Origin: Azolla caroliniana
Lineage: Eukaryota > Polypodiophyta
Assembly (NCBI GenBank): GCA_043228905.1
Contig: JBHGNT010000017.1
Coordinates: forward strand, 992,001 to 1,056,000
Reading direction: 5' to 3'
DNA length: 64,000 nt
Made by a program: the position numbers and the translations under genes. Shown one piece after another: positions 24,434-35,230 of the stretch (its first letter is position 1; each line of letters begins with the position of its first letter). The notes below the pieces were generated by a model, which worked only from the letters and a program-made list of their open reading frames with translations, made no database searches and had not been told where the DNA came from.

Positions 24434-27400
24434 CTGTAGTTGGAAGGATTAAATAGATAATCATTGGGTTGTCTTGAAAATACATAGACTACAGAGTGGC
24501 AAACCTTCATTGTTACATCACTAAGCCCAAATGGAACCACATTGTTTTCTTGGCAATGGAAATTCTGGAGAAAAGGAATGGAAATGCTCTACTTTGGATG
24601 CAACTCATGATCTATGACCCATCAAAACCACCTCTATTCAGACATTGGCTTGAAATTTTCTCATTGATTTGAAGTTGATGAAGGTCAAAGCATAAGATTT
24701 TCACCGAGAGGTCCTGTAAATTCAGCTTATTCTAGCAATAAACACCAGTCACATTCACTGGTGTAACAAGGATGCCATTCTTTTGTACTTACAACCCACA
24801 AAGAAATTTTGTTTTGAGAGATTGATTCATTGGACCAGTACCATGCCAAGAAAAGCTGAAGTCTTTGTCATAACTTGGTATTGAATCGCTGGTTTTGTGA
24901 GAAACTTGTGTAAATTAATTGAGAACAAGAACCCTTTTCATGTTGCGTCAGTATAATTAATCACATGTGAGCACATCACAACTTGTATATAATTGCTGGT
25001 TTTGTGAGAAGCTTGAGTAAATTATTTGAGAACAAGAACCCTTTTCGTGTTGCATATTCAGTGAAACAGGAGACTAACATAGTTGTAGCGTGATAGCTTG
25101 AACATTGCATGTTCAACTTTTGAATGTTGGCACTCATGTTCAAGGGGAAGTTCTAGGTTTCAAATCTATCTACTTTTATAGGCTATGAATTTATTACAAA
25201 TTTCCCTATAAAATAAAGTGAAAATAAATAGCCCTCATTTTTCACAAAACTCCTAAAATCAAATAGATAAATCTTGGATTAAAATATAGAAAAGTAGTAT
25301 TGTGTTTGCCTTTAGTTCTCCAAAATGACCCTAAATTTTCATGTTCCAAAGATGCCCTTGAATAGTCCCTTTTCAAGTAGTTACATGTGTGTCTGAATTT
25401 AGGAAATATGGTTAGGGAATCAGAATCTTATTGGTGTTTTAATGTTTTGAGTACTTGTATGCTTTGTGCAATGTTGGCATTGGCATGTAAATAGTCAATA
25501 TAGGTTCATTTACAGCATTTTACTAAATTCTAGCAACTTAAGAGTGGTTGATGATTGTTCATGCCCATGTCACTGACGAGGGGTAGATGATAGTTTGATC
25601 TTGCACACAACCTTAGTGTGGAGGTATAACTCCAGTAAAGATTCAACACTCCATGTTATAACCTTGAGGCAACACATCTAATTTGGATCCGCTACTAGAG
25701 ACTAAGTTGTCAATTGAAGTTTTCAATGAGCTATTTGTTGAATCCCAAGGCAATACTTTAGTTATTAGAGAAGAAACAAGAAGAGAAATATGACATCGAG
25801 GACGTCTCAACCAAACTAGTGTGAGGTTATATTGAGTTAAAGAGAAAGAGGACAAGGAGGGCATCTCATCAAGACATTTGAGAGGTTGAATAAAGGAGTT
25901 TTAGTTCTTCAAGCTCTATGTTATGTGCTCCCTTGTTTATTTGTGATTATTGACCAATAATTTGGTTTTTTCTTGGTTATTAAATCCGAACCACATTTTC
26001 CTTTCTTTAACTTTAGTGCCTTTTTCCATCTATTGTTCACATGTGGGTTTCTGTTGTAATTGTTTTATGTTGTGGTTGACTTATCGTTGTTAATCCTAGA
26101 CACCTACAAGAGATAACAACATTGTTCAATGTCCACTCATTAATGGATACTAGAGGGTTTAGTCCGTCGATCACAAACAATAGAACCTCTGTAATTGCAA
26201 CATGATTAATCACACTTATGAGCTAATGACACAACCATAATTAACGTTGACATATAACACTCTAGGGATGAGCATGTGGTAGAAATGAACACCACAAATG
26301 ATTATTTAAAGAGTGAAAGAATAAATATCATCATAAAGGTCCACCCTTTAAAACGACATATCTACTTGCTTGGAGTTCACTGGGTAGAGGGTAGCAAAGG
26401 GGCATGAAAGTAGACCAAGCTAAACATAGAGACATGGTCCCTTTCTACCATAAGGGTTTTAATGTCATATATATTAAGAAGCGCGAGTATTGATACATTT
26501 ATTTATAAAGTTGCTCTCCGATTTGTCAAAATTACAAGCGCCATCAAATGGCAAAAGTTATGGCATTCTCATCAGAAAGCATATTTATGCGCATGACCCC
26601 AAACCAAAATTGGTGACTCGAGGTTTAGTCAAAAAAGTGGACGAGGGCTTTTGATCAATATTGGTTTGAACTTATATGATGGTTGAGTGTGGTGGCACAA
26701 ATGCAACCTAATCATTTTACTGATGGGCAAGTAGTCGTTGCATCGCCTTCAATGTGGCAACAAATGTCTTGGTGTACCATTGCACAAACAATTTCTTCTC
26801 AAAATTAAATAATGTCATCGAAATATGCGATTTGCATTTGTGTCTCCATGTCGGCCCACAAAATGTGTAGGTCCATGGTTTTGGTCACCTAATGAGGCCA
26901 TAACTTGTCAACTACCTTAAACACTTAAGTGAGAGCTTCAAGGCGGAAAGCATTGGATTGTACCCTTACTTGATCCATATCGGTAGATTATAGTCTACAT
27001 TGGATCCACGTTGATGACATGGCAAACAAAGATGTTGAAGGGTGTATTAGAGAAATTGAGAACCTTCAAAGATCATTCCAATGTTGTTTTTATTGCATTG
27101 AAAAGGGAAGGAACTTTCTGCCTTCATCACTATGCCTCATGCTTAATTCCAAGTGGCTCATGAATGAGTCTTGCAATGACATTCTTACTTTAAAAATGAT
27201 CAAAACATCAAGACAAAAACCAATAAACTTAAAAAGACACTAGTTGCAAGGTGTCCCATTGGTGTATAGCGTACTTGGTCCAAGACAGTAGTTATGATTG
27301 TGGTCTTCCCAAATGGACTAAGAAACTCTCACGACGTTGCCTCCAATTCCCATAAGTGATGGTTTGATTGTTACCTCTTTGTTGAAGAAGGGATGCAGTT

Positions 27401-28523
27401 GTTGGTTTGAGACGAATACCATAAACTGGTTGTGTTTTGACCTATTCATCAAGAGTGCCAACTTGTAAGACCCCCTCACCAACCTATTTGAATAACCGAT
27501 GTAGGAATGAACCATCGTAAAACTTTGAAAGCTCATGTGTAGTTTTTCTTGCCTTGGAAAAGTGCATAAATGTCACAATGAAGAGCACCAATGCTCAATG
27601 ATAGAAGTAATGAAGAGCTTGACCATTTTGTTAGGTATATTTTTACCATGTATGTGTTTTCCTAGACTTGTTGACAAGCATATCACATATAGGTATCTAA
27701 TTATGATTTATTTGCACATCTTGGCATGCAAAGTGGAAGCAAATAAAACCTTTAATGTGATTGGCGTACTGACGATTTTTACAAATATGATGTTGTGGAG
27801 GATGATGCATTAAAAAATATTGTCAATGAAGTAAAGACATCCTTGCATCCTCAAGACAAACACCTTGATGCATACTTGACTCCATGATAGTGCAAAAACA
27901 ATATAGCACATTCAGTCTGCCTCCTCGTTGCTTATTTTTTGCAATCTCCAAAAACCGCAAATTTACTTGCAGTAACTTGGAAGAAAATACAATGAATTGC
28001 TTCTCATGTAATTGGTTATGATGTCATTGGTCAATATTTTATAACTCACTATCATTGAAAATAAATGACGTGCAAGGATTTGTGAATGTCTTGAAGCAAA
28101 TCAATTTGCATCTATGTTTGAGAATATTGTTGCAAGCAAAATCCTAGGCATTGCTTTGCATTGAAAATTCTATGTGCTTCATCAATGGCAAAAGCATATT
28201 TGTTGATATTACCACCACTTGAGTTTACATGTGTTTTGACTAAACCAATAATTGGACATAACCTTGAACCTGGTCAAATATGTTTCCATTAGTTTTGATG
28301 TATTCAAAACAAAATGGGAATGTTTTTGAATTTTTGAATCGTGAAATGTAGTACTTGTTACAATCTCTCACATATATATGTGTCACATTGCTTTAGATTA
28401 AAAAGAATGATCAAAAGACAACCACTTAAAATGTGGATTGTGAAGTGAGCAATGAATATTCTATTGAGTACAATAATCACGATGAACTTCAAATGTAGTG
28501 AATTGTTTGTCAGATGTTTCAAC
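24434..28523. other. AT-rich intergenic DNA, unassigned
   Basis: About 4.1 kb between the repeat-protein gene and the copia element. There is a short near-duplicate pair (AATTGCTGGTTTTGTGAGAA...GAACAAGAACCCTTTTC, about 24885-24940 and 24990-25045). The longest frames are under 95 codons and resemble no family I know. It is probably eroded transposon DNA, but I cannot name the element. Confidence 0.45.
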
Positions 28524-28706
28524 TGTCGAATACAAGTGTATAATGGACGTATTCACACTATCCTTTTGTATAGCTCAAGTTTGGGCCATTTGTGTAATTA
28601 GCATAAAGGGTAGTTGCCCTAAGTTTGTCACTATATAAAGTGACCTTGTAACCTTTTTGTAAGGTTGGTTGTATTATTGTTTCTATTGAATAGAAAGTCT
28701 TTTGTG

Positions 28707-28763
<57 letters not shown>

Positions 28764-28851
28764 ACGATCTTGGAAACTGCCATACGCAGGTACGCAGAAC
28801 AGAATCGAATGCTTCTTGATCTTCCGCATCGACACGGCCTTGTCTTCAACA
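28524..28851 (+). repeat. 5' LTR of copia element
   Basis: TG...CA bounded, 328 bp. It includes the TATA box CTATATAAAG at 28631, a CT microsatellite at about 28709-28759 and GTGCACGATCTTGG. It drives transcription of the element. It is 14 bp longer than the 3' LTR because of the longer CT run. Confidence 0.93.
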
Positions 28852-28853
28852 TC

Positions 28854-28866
28854 TGGTATCAGAGCC
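28854..28866 (+). other. Primer-binding site (initiator-Met tRNA)
   Basis: TGGTATCAGAGCC, two bases after the 5' LTR end. It is the canonical minus-strand priming site of plant copia elements. Confidence 0.95.
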
Positions 28867-29548
28867 TGCACAGTATTCGGTCCTTCAATCCGCTGTCGGC
28901 CGTCGTCTTAGCCTGCACAGCATTCGGTTTCCTGCGTCATTCGAAGAAGAGAGAAGAAGAAGAAAAACGAGGCTTGCATCTCATCGCGTTAGATCATCTT
29001 CGCTTGGAGTAAGCCAGCCGGTTGTACTCTATTTCTTGTGATCGTAACCGCTCGAGGTGAAATCCCCTTGTGCAACATTGACACGATCGTGCTCCACTCG
29101 GTTAAACGACATCCGAAGAGGTCATCAAACGCTGCTCGCCGCTCATTGTAACCACTCGGTGCAGATCGTTCTCAAGACAACAACCCCAATTCGTGCTTCA
29201 TCCGGCTGATCGACATTCGGGAGGATCAGTTGGATCCGTCTCTCTCGTCGCTGCAGTCACCCGAAGCAGAATCGGTCCAGACAATCGGTTTCAATAATCG
29301 GTATTTGGCATATATATTCGGAAGCGAACCGGGCTCACTCCGACTCGGCAACATTCGGGAAGACCAGTCGGTTCTGTCCCTCAAGTTACCGGAGTCAATT
29401 CGAGCAAGTTCAACAATACATATATCTGAAGCCGAACCGACTCGGGTTCAAATCCGACTAGAACGATATCAGGTGAGCCAACCGGCTGCACTCCAACAAG
29501 GTTCGTAGTCAACTCCGAACCGAGCTTCGTCAACCGAAACCAAATTTG
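28867..29548 (+). other. Untranslated leader of copia element
   Basis: About 680 bp between the primer-binding site and the gag ATG. An ATG-less frame at 29230-29508 has no gag similarity. The stretch carries many TCGG/CCGA motifs, as does the rest of the interior. Confidence 0.7.
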
Positions 29549-32500
29549 ATGGCATCAACATCCGGCTCGTCAGAAATGAGTCTACGAAAGTTCGATGGAT
29601 CGAACTTCAACTTCTGGAAGGAGCAAATGCAGGACTATCTCATAGTCAAGGGGCAAATCGATCCCATCGAAAATGAAGAACCTCCAGAAGGATACAAACC
29701 AATTGAGTGGCAGAAGCTGGACAGAATCGTCCGCGCCACGATTCGGATGCACCTATCGGAATCGGTATACTTTACGGTGCAATCGTGTACGACAGCATTC
29801 GAACTGTGGAAAACACTGTCGGACACCTACGAAAAGAAGGTCGCTGCAACGAAGATGTTTCTGATCCGGCGCCTCTACAACTTGCGAATGAAAGAATCAG
29901 ATTCGGTTCAAGCACATCTCAATGAGTACGAAAGCATAAGCTCCCAAATCTCATCTCAGGGGACGGCAATCGAGGATGAACTCAGAGCAATGATACTCAT
30001 GAGCAGCCTTCCCTCATCATGGGAAACTTTCGTCACAACCGTGTGCAACGCGTCAACCACGGCTGTTAAATACTCCGAAGTCGCGAGCGCAATCCTAACC
30101 GAAGCAGCTCGGAGAAAGTCTTTCGCCAAAGACTCAACAGACGACGCTTATGTAGTACAAGGTTCGACAAACCGATCGAACATACGAGGAAGAGATTCCT
30201 CACGGCAGCCGAACAATCAGCGAAGACGGAGCCAGTCACGGGATAATCGAATCTGCAACTATTGCAAGAAACCCGGACACATCAAAGCCGACTGCCGCGC
30301 ACTCAAGAACAAGAACGACAAGTCTCAGAAATCAGACAAGAAGAGTGGCCGGCATGAGGAGATCAATTACGTCAGCTTCTCAGCTGATGTGCTACCAAAC
30401 GACCCGAATATACTATCAATCGAAAATCCAGTCGGATCAGAAGTTCTGCTCACGACTGAAGAATCGAGCACATGGCTCTTAGATTCACGTGACTCCTCAT
30501 TTCACGTGACTCCTCATCGATCCCAATTTCGGCAATATACGATCCGTCACTCCAACTCAGTTCGAGTCGGCAACTCGCAACACTGTGACATCATTGGAAT
30601 CGGCACAGTAGAGCTGAACCTTGCAGGTGGCTCTACACTTGTACTTCACAATGTCCGACATGTACCCGAGCTCTCAAGGCCATTGATCTCAGTCGGACAA
30701 CTAGATGAAGACGGCATTCGTGCCGGTTTTTCTTCGGGAGGGTGGACACTCCACAGGGGGAACCTCCTGCTTGCTAGAGGACCCAAGATACACTCACTGT
30801 ATCCGTTACATGTTACGCTCAGAGAGGGTAACCTGTTTTTGGTGGATATTCCTGTGTCATCACTATGGCACAGAAGATTAGGACACCTCAGCAAGGCCGG
30901 CATTACGCATCTATCTAGAGCCGGATACATCCCTAAACTCTCCTTCTCCGACCATCAATTCTGCGAGCATTGCCAGTATGGCAAACAAGCAGCCGCATCA
31001 CACCCGACATCAGCACCAAGAGAAACGAGACCTCTCGATTTAGTCCACTCGGACGTCTGTGGCCCAATGCCGCATCAGTCTCTCGGCGGTGCCTCTTACT
31101 TCGTCAGTTTTATTGACGATTCGACTCGAAAGGTGTGGGCTTATCCAATTCGCACCAAAGATCGTGTCTTCTCGATCTTCTCCGATTGGCTCGCTATGGT
31201 AGAAAATCAAACCGACCGAAAACTGAAATGCTTTCGGACCGACAATGGGGGAGAGTTCAAATCAGAAGAATTCGTCAAATTCTGCTGACAACGCGGCATC
31301 CGACGTGAATTTACGGCACCACACAATCCGGAGCAAAACAGGATTGCCGAACGCATGAATCGGACAATCCAAGAACGGATAGTTTCCATGCTCCAACACT
31401 CCGGACTGTCGGATGGCTTCTGGGCAGAGGCTCTACTCACGGCAGTACACATAATCAATATGTCGCCAAGCAGACCTCTAGGACTTCAAATTCCTCAGGA
31501 ACTATGGATCGGCAGTAAGCCGAATTATGACAAGCTGAGGATCTTCGGATGCGAGGCATACGCCCTTATTCCGAAAGATGATCGCCGAAAACTTGCACCT
31601 CGGTCCAGGAAATGCATTTTCCTTGGATATGGATCAGACGGCGAAATGGGATACCGACTCTGGGACCCCGAACGCAGACAAATCGTTCGAAGTTCGGACG
31701 TTGTGTTCAACGAGTCGGCTATGAATCCATCAGTCGAAAAACCGATCGAAGTCCGAAGGGTAACATTTTCCGATGTGCCGACCCTTCAAGAAGGCCCCGC
31801 TCTTAACACACGGTCAGCTTCACGGGTAGCTGAACCTTACACTACCGACTCGGACAACTCCGACTCGGCACAGCAGAATAATTCGCTTTCGGACCATCCG
31901 ACCTCGATACCCGATGCGACCAGTCCAATCATACCTCGACGATCCGAGAGACTGTCGCAACCTCCGGAGAGGTATTCTCCTGGAATTTTCTTCACCGACG
32001 CCGGCGAACCGACGTCTTACGAAGAAGCATCGACATCTGTCGATTCAGCCACCTGGCATCTGGCGATGGAGTCGGAAATGCACTCCATTCGGGCAAACAA
32101 GACTTGGGATCTGGTCGAATTACCTAGGAACCGACGTGCTCTTCCTTGCAAGTGGGTTTATCGACTAAAAGAGATGTCTGATTCGACCCCCCCAAAGTAC
32201 AAGGCCAGATTAGTTGCGAAGGGCTTCCGACAAGAATATGGCGTCGACTTCGACGAGATTTTTTCACCAGTGGTGAAAATGACAACCCTTCGTTTTCTAC
32301 TCGGCGTAGTGGCAGCCGACAACTTGGAGCTGATTCAGCTAGATGTCAAAACAACCTTCCTCCATGGTGATCTTGAAGAGGAAATTTATATGGAGCAGCC
32401 AAAAGGCTTCGTGGCAACTGGCCAAGAACATCTAGTCTGCCGACTCAGGAAGAGTCTATACGGCCTCAAACAGGCACCGCGACAATGGTACAAGAAGTTC

Positions 32501-33583
32501 GACGACTTCATCCAATCGATCGGCTTCTCAAAAAGCGATGAGGACCATTGTCTTTTTACCAACACAGCTCAAGATGGCTCACCCATCTTCCTCATCATTT
32601 ACGTGGACGACATGCTAATTTCTGGACGCCACGCGGGCGAACTTGCCGATCTCATTCGGCAACTGCGGTTGAAGTTTGCCATGAAGGACCTCGGTCCGGC
32701 ACGACACATACTCGGCATGAAGATTAGTCGGCATCGCGATAAACGACATCTTTTCTTGTCTCAGACCGACTATATCGGACGTGTCTTGGAACGCTTCAAC
32801 ATGCAATCAGCCAAATCTGCTTCAACCCCGCTCCCCATGAATCTTCGGCTCTCTCAGCGAGACTGCCCGACATCCGGCCCGGAGGGGGAAGATATGAAGT
32901 CGGTACCGTATGCACCGGTAGTCGGCTCCCTTATGTACCTGATGGTCGCGACACGGCCTGATATTTCTCATGTCGTAGGAGTCGTCAGCAGATTTATGCA
33001 CAATCCTGGCCGATCGCATTGGAACGCAGTCAAGCATGTGTTCAAATATCTGGCTGGCACAAAAGACCACGACATTCTTTTCGGACCGAACTCAACCTCA
33101 GGCGTAGTCGGTTACACCGACTCGGACTTCGCCGGCTGTATAGACAGTCGGAAATCAACAACCGGATACTGCTTCAAATTCGGCAATGGAGCAATTTCGT
33201 GGAAGTCGAAACTTCAGGAGTGCACAGCGACCTCAACGACCGAAGCAGAATATGTAGCTGCGTCCGACGCTGCAAAAGAAGCTTTGTGGCTCGGCCGGCT
33301 GGCGCACACGTTTCGGCAAGTCGACCATGACTCGGCTCCAGTTGTCTATAGCGACAGTCAAGGTGCTGTTGCCTTGTCGAGAAATCCGGTTCACCACAAC
33401 GCCTCCAAACATATCGACGTTCGATATCACTTCGTTCGGGACTGCGTCATTTCAAGGAAAATCGGTCTAGAGAAAATATCCACAACCGACAATGTCGCAG
33501 ATGGAATGACCAAGTGTCTTTCGGCAGACCGCTTTCGGTCTCTTCGGCATCAGATGGGCGTAACGACAAACCAGTCCGGTTAG
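29549..33583 (+). pseudogene. copia gag-pol polyprotein with in-frame TGA and altered protease
   Basis: One frame of 1345 codons interrupted only by TGA at 31286-31288 (codon 580). Order: gag (UBN2-like, FDGSNFNFWKEQMQDYL) with zinc knuckle CNYCKKPGHIKADC near residue 235; aspartic protease at residue 312, where the expected D-S-G is D-S-R; integrase zinc finger (H..H..CEHC) and core with TDNGGEF; the TGA lies just after this, before PEQNRIAERMNR; reverse transcriptase with YVDDM near 32605; RNase H ending YTDSDFAGCIDSRKSTTGY and ASKHIDVRYHF. The TGA could derive from CGA by one transition. With the protease motif lost and pol cut, this copy should be non-autonomous, although everything else is open. 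Confidence 0.95.
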
Positions 33584-33776
33584 AGCCGGACACAGCGCAG
33601 GATGGTTTCGGACAACCGACATCAGTTCCTTAATGATCGGCTTCAACTCTTCCGACCCGACTAGTCCGGTCTTCTGCCTTCGGACACTGCCGACTCGAAC
33701 AAAACTGATATGTCCGAGAACCTAGGTTTATACCTGTAATCTTAGACAACCCATGTATACGCCCATTACGGGGGAG
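33584..33776 (+). other. copia 3' untranslated segment and polypurine tract
   Basis: The short stretch after the polyprotein stop ends in GGGGGAG (33770-33776), the plus-strand primer directly abutting the 3' LTR. Confidence 0.8.
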
Positions 33777-33959
33777 TGTCGAATACAAGTGTATAATGGA
33801 CGTATTCACACTATCCTTTTGTATAGCTCAAGTTTGGGCCATTTGTGTAATTAGCATAAAGGGTAGTTGCCCTAAGTTTGTCACTATATAAAGTGACCTT
33901 GTAACCTTTTTGTAAGGTTGGTTGTATTATTGTTTCTATTGAATAGAAAGTCTTTTGTG

Positions 33960-34002
<43 letters not shown>

Positions 34003-34090
34003 ACGATCTTGGAAACTGCCATACGCAGGTACTCAGAACAGAATCGAATGCTTCTTGATCTTCCGCATCGACACGACCTTGTCTTCAACA
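33777..34090 (+). repeat. 3' LTR of copia element
   Basis: 314-bp direct copy of the 5' LTR with a shorter CT run and two substitutions. The bases after it (TCCCACC) do not match those before the 5' LTR (TTTCAAC), so no clear target-site duplication is seen. Confidence 0.93.
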
Positions 34091-34170
34091 TCCCACCAAG
34101 AATTCATCGCGACTCATACTTGACTATGATGATTAATCAAGAAGAGGCAAAGTTATATGAATGCATATCA

Positions 34171-34952
34171 TTGCATTGTGGAAGAAGTCATGAAAAGCTC
34201 AAAGCAGCCAACTAACTGGTAGACTACCTACATTACATCAACTCTCGATATAAAAGATACAACATTGCTTTTTCTACTTCTCGATATCAAGTACTCAAGA
34301 AAATATGCAGATTGACAAGGACCATACATCTTCCTTCATGCTCATGGCTCACTAGATACACATTGTGTTTCCAAAAAACGTATAGTCGTAACATTTCTCA
34401 ACTTTCAAGACTTACTTGAACAATCCATTTTCTACGTTTTGGAGAAGGTTGAGAGGTAAAAAGTGTGCTCCCTTTTTAGAGATGTATGCCCTTCTACTAC
34501 TACATCCATCCTTATAGCTAGACACGCATTTAAGTGTGTTGATAGTAGGAGACTACATGATCATTGCATTGTGGAAGAAGCCATGAAAAGCTCGAAGTAG
34601 CTAACTAACTGGTAGACTACCTACATTACATCAACTCTCGATATAAAAGATACAACATTGCTTTTTCTACTTCTCGATATCAAGTACTCAAGAAAACATG
34701 CAGATTGACAAGGACCATACATCTTCCTTCATGCTCATGGCTCACTAGATACACATTGTGTTTCCAAAAAACATATAGTCGTAACATTTCTCAACTTCCA
34801 AGACTTACTTGAACAATCCATTTTCTACGTTTTGGAGAAGGTTGAGAGGTAAAAAGTGTGCTCCCTTTTTAGAGATGTATGTGCTCTACTACTACATCCA
34901 TCCTTATAGCTAGACACACATTTAAGTGTATTGATAGTAGGAGACCACATGA
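34171..34952. repeat. 391-bp tandem duplication
   Basis: CATTGCATTGTGGAAGAAG at 34171 recurs at 34562. The two copies are nearly identical through CTGGTAGACTACCTACATTACATC, CTCGATATAAAAGATACAAC and TAGCTAGACACxCATTTAAGTGT. No reading frame of note is inside. Confidence 0.95.
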
Positions 34953-35230
34953 TCTCCTGAGTCTCAGCTCGTCCATCTTTTATGCCGCGAAAACATTATA
35001 GTTAAAATTTACGACATGACACAACATATAACACAACGCAAAAGACTAGAAATGCTAGGGGAAATAAACACTCTCTAGTTATCATCCACATTATTACTAG
35101 ATCTCATCATATACAAAGAGAAAGAAAGAAAGAAAGAAAGAAGAAGAAGAAGAAGAAGAAGAAGAAGAAGAAGAAAACGAAGACGAAGAAGAACAAGAGA
35201 ATGTGAACCAAAAACACAAAAAAAGAGAAT
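34953..35230 (+). promoter_or_regulatory. FRY 5' flank and leader with GAA microsatellite
   Basis: The sequence before the FRY ATG holds GAAA (35118-35141) and GAAGAA (35140-35175) tracts, typical of a purine-rich plant leader. No TATA box could be chosen with confidence. Confidence 0.4.

Larger units (their letters stand above)
28524..34090 (+). mobile_element. Ty1/copia LTR retrotransposon, near-complete, recently inserted
   Basis: Two direct LTRs beginning TGTCGAATAC and ending CTTCAACA (28524-28851 and 33777-34090) flank a 4.9-kb interior. The primer-binding site TGGTATCAGAGCC matches the initiator-Met tRNA 3' end. A purine tract GGGGGAG precedes the 3' LTR. One long gag-pol frame has the copia order gag, protease, integrase, RT, RNase H. 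Outside the CT microsatellite I see only two substitutions between the LTRs (GTACGCAG/GTACTCAG and CACGGCC/CACGACC), indicating very recent insertion. The interior is visibly richer in GC and CpG than its flanks. Gag style resembles the Tork/TNT1 group, but lineage needs an RT tree. Confidence 0.95.

Noticed and set aside
27019-27813. Frames that might belong to a decayed retroelement
   Set aside because: I could not find any RT, integrase or gag motif in either direction, so no element is named.
28631-29012. Frames of repeated Ser-Leu or Arg-Glu
   Set aside because: Pure translation of the CT microsatellite in the copia LTR.
28510-34100. TCAAC as a target-site duplication of the copia element
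   Set aside because: The downstream TCAAC lies inside the LTR end and is also present at the end of the 5' LTR, so it is not flanking DNA.
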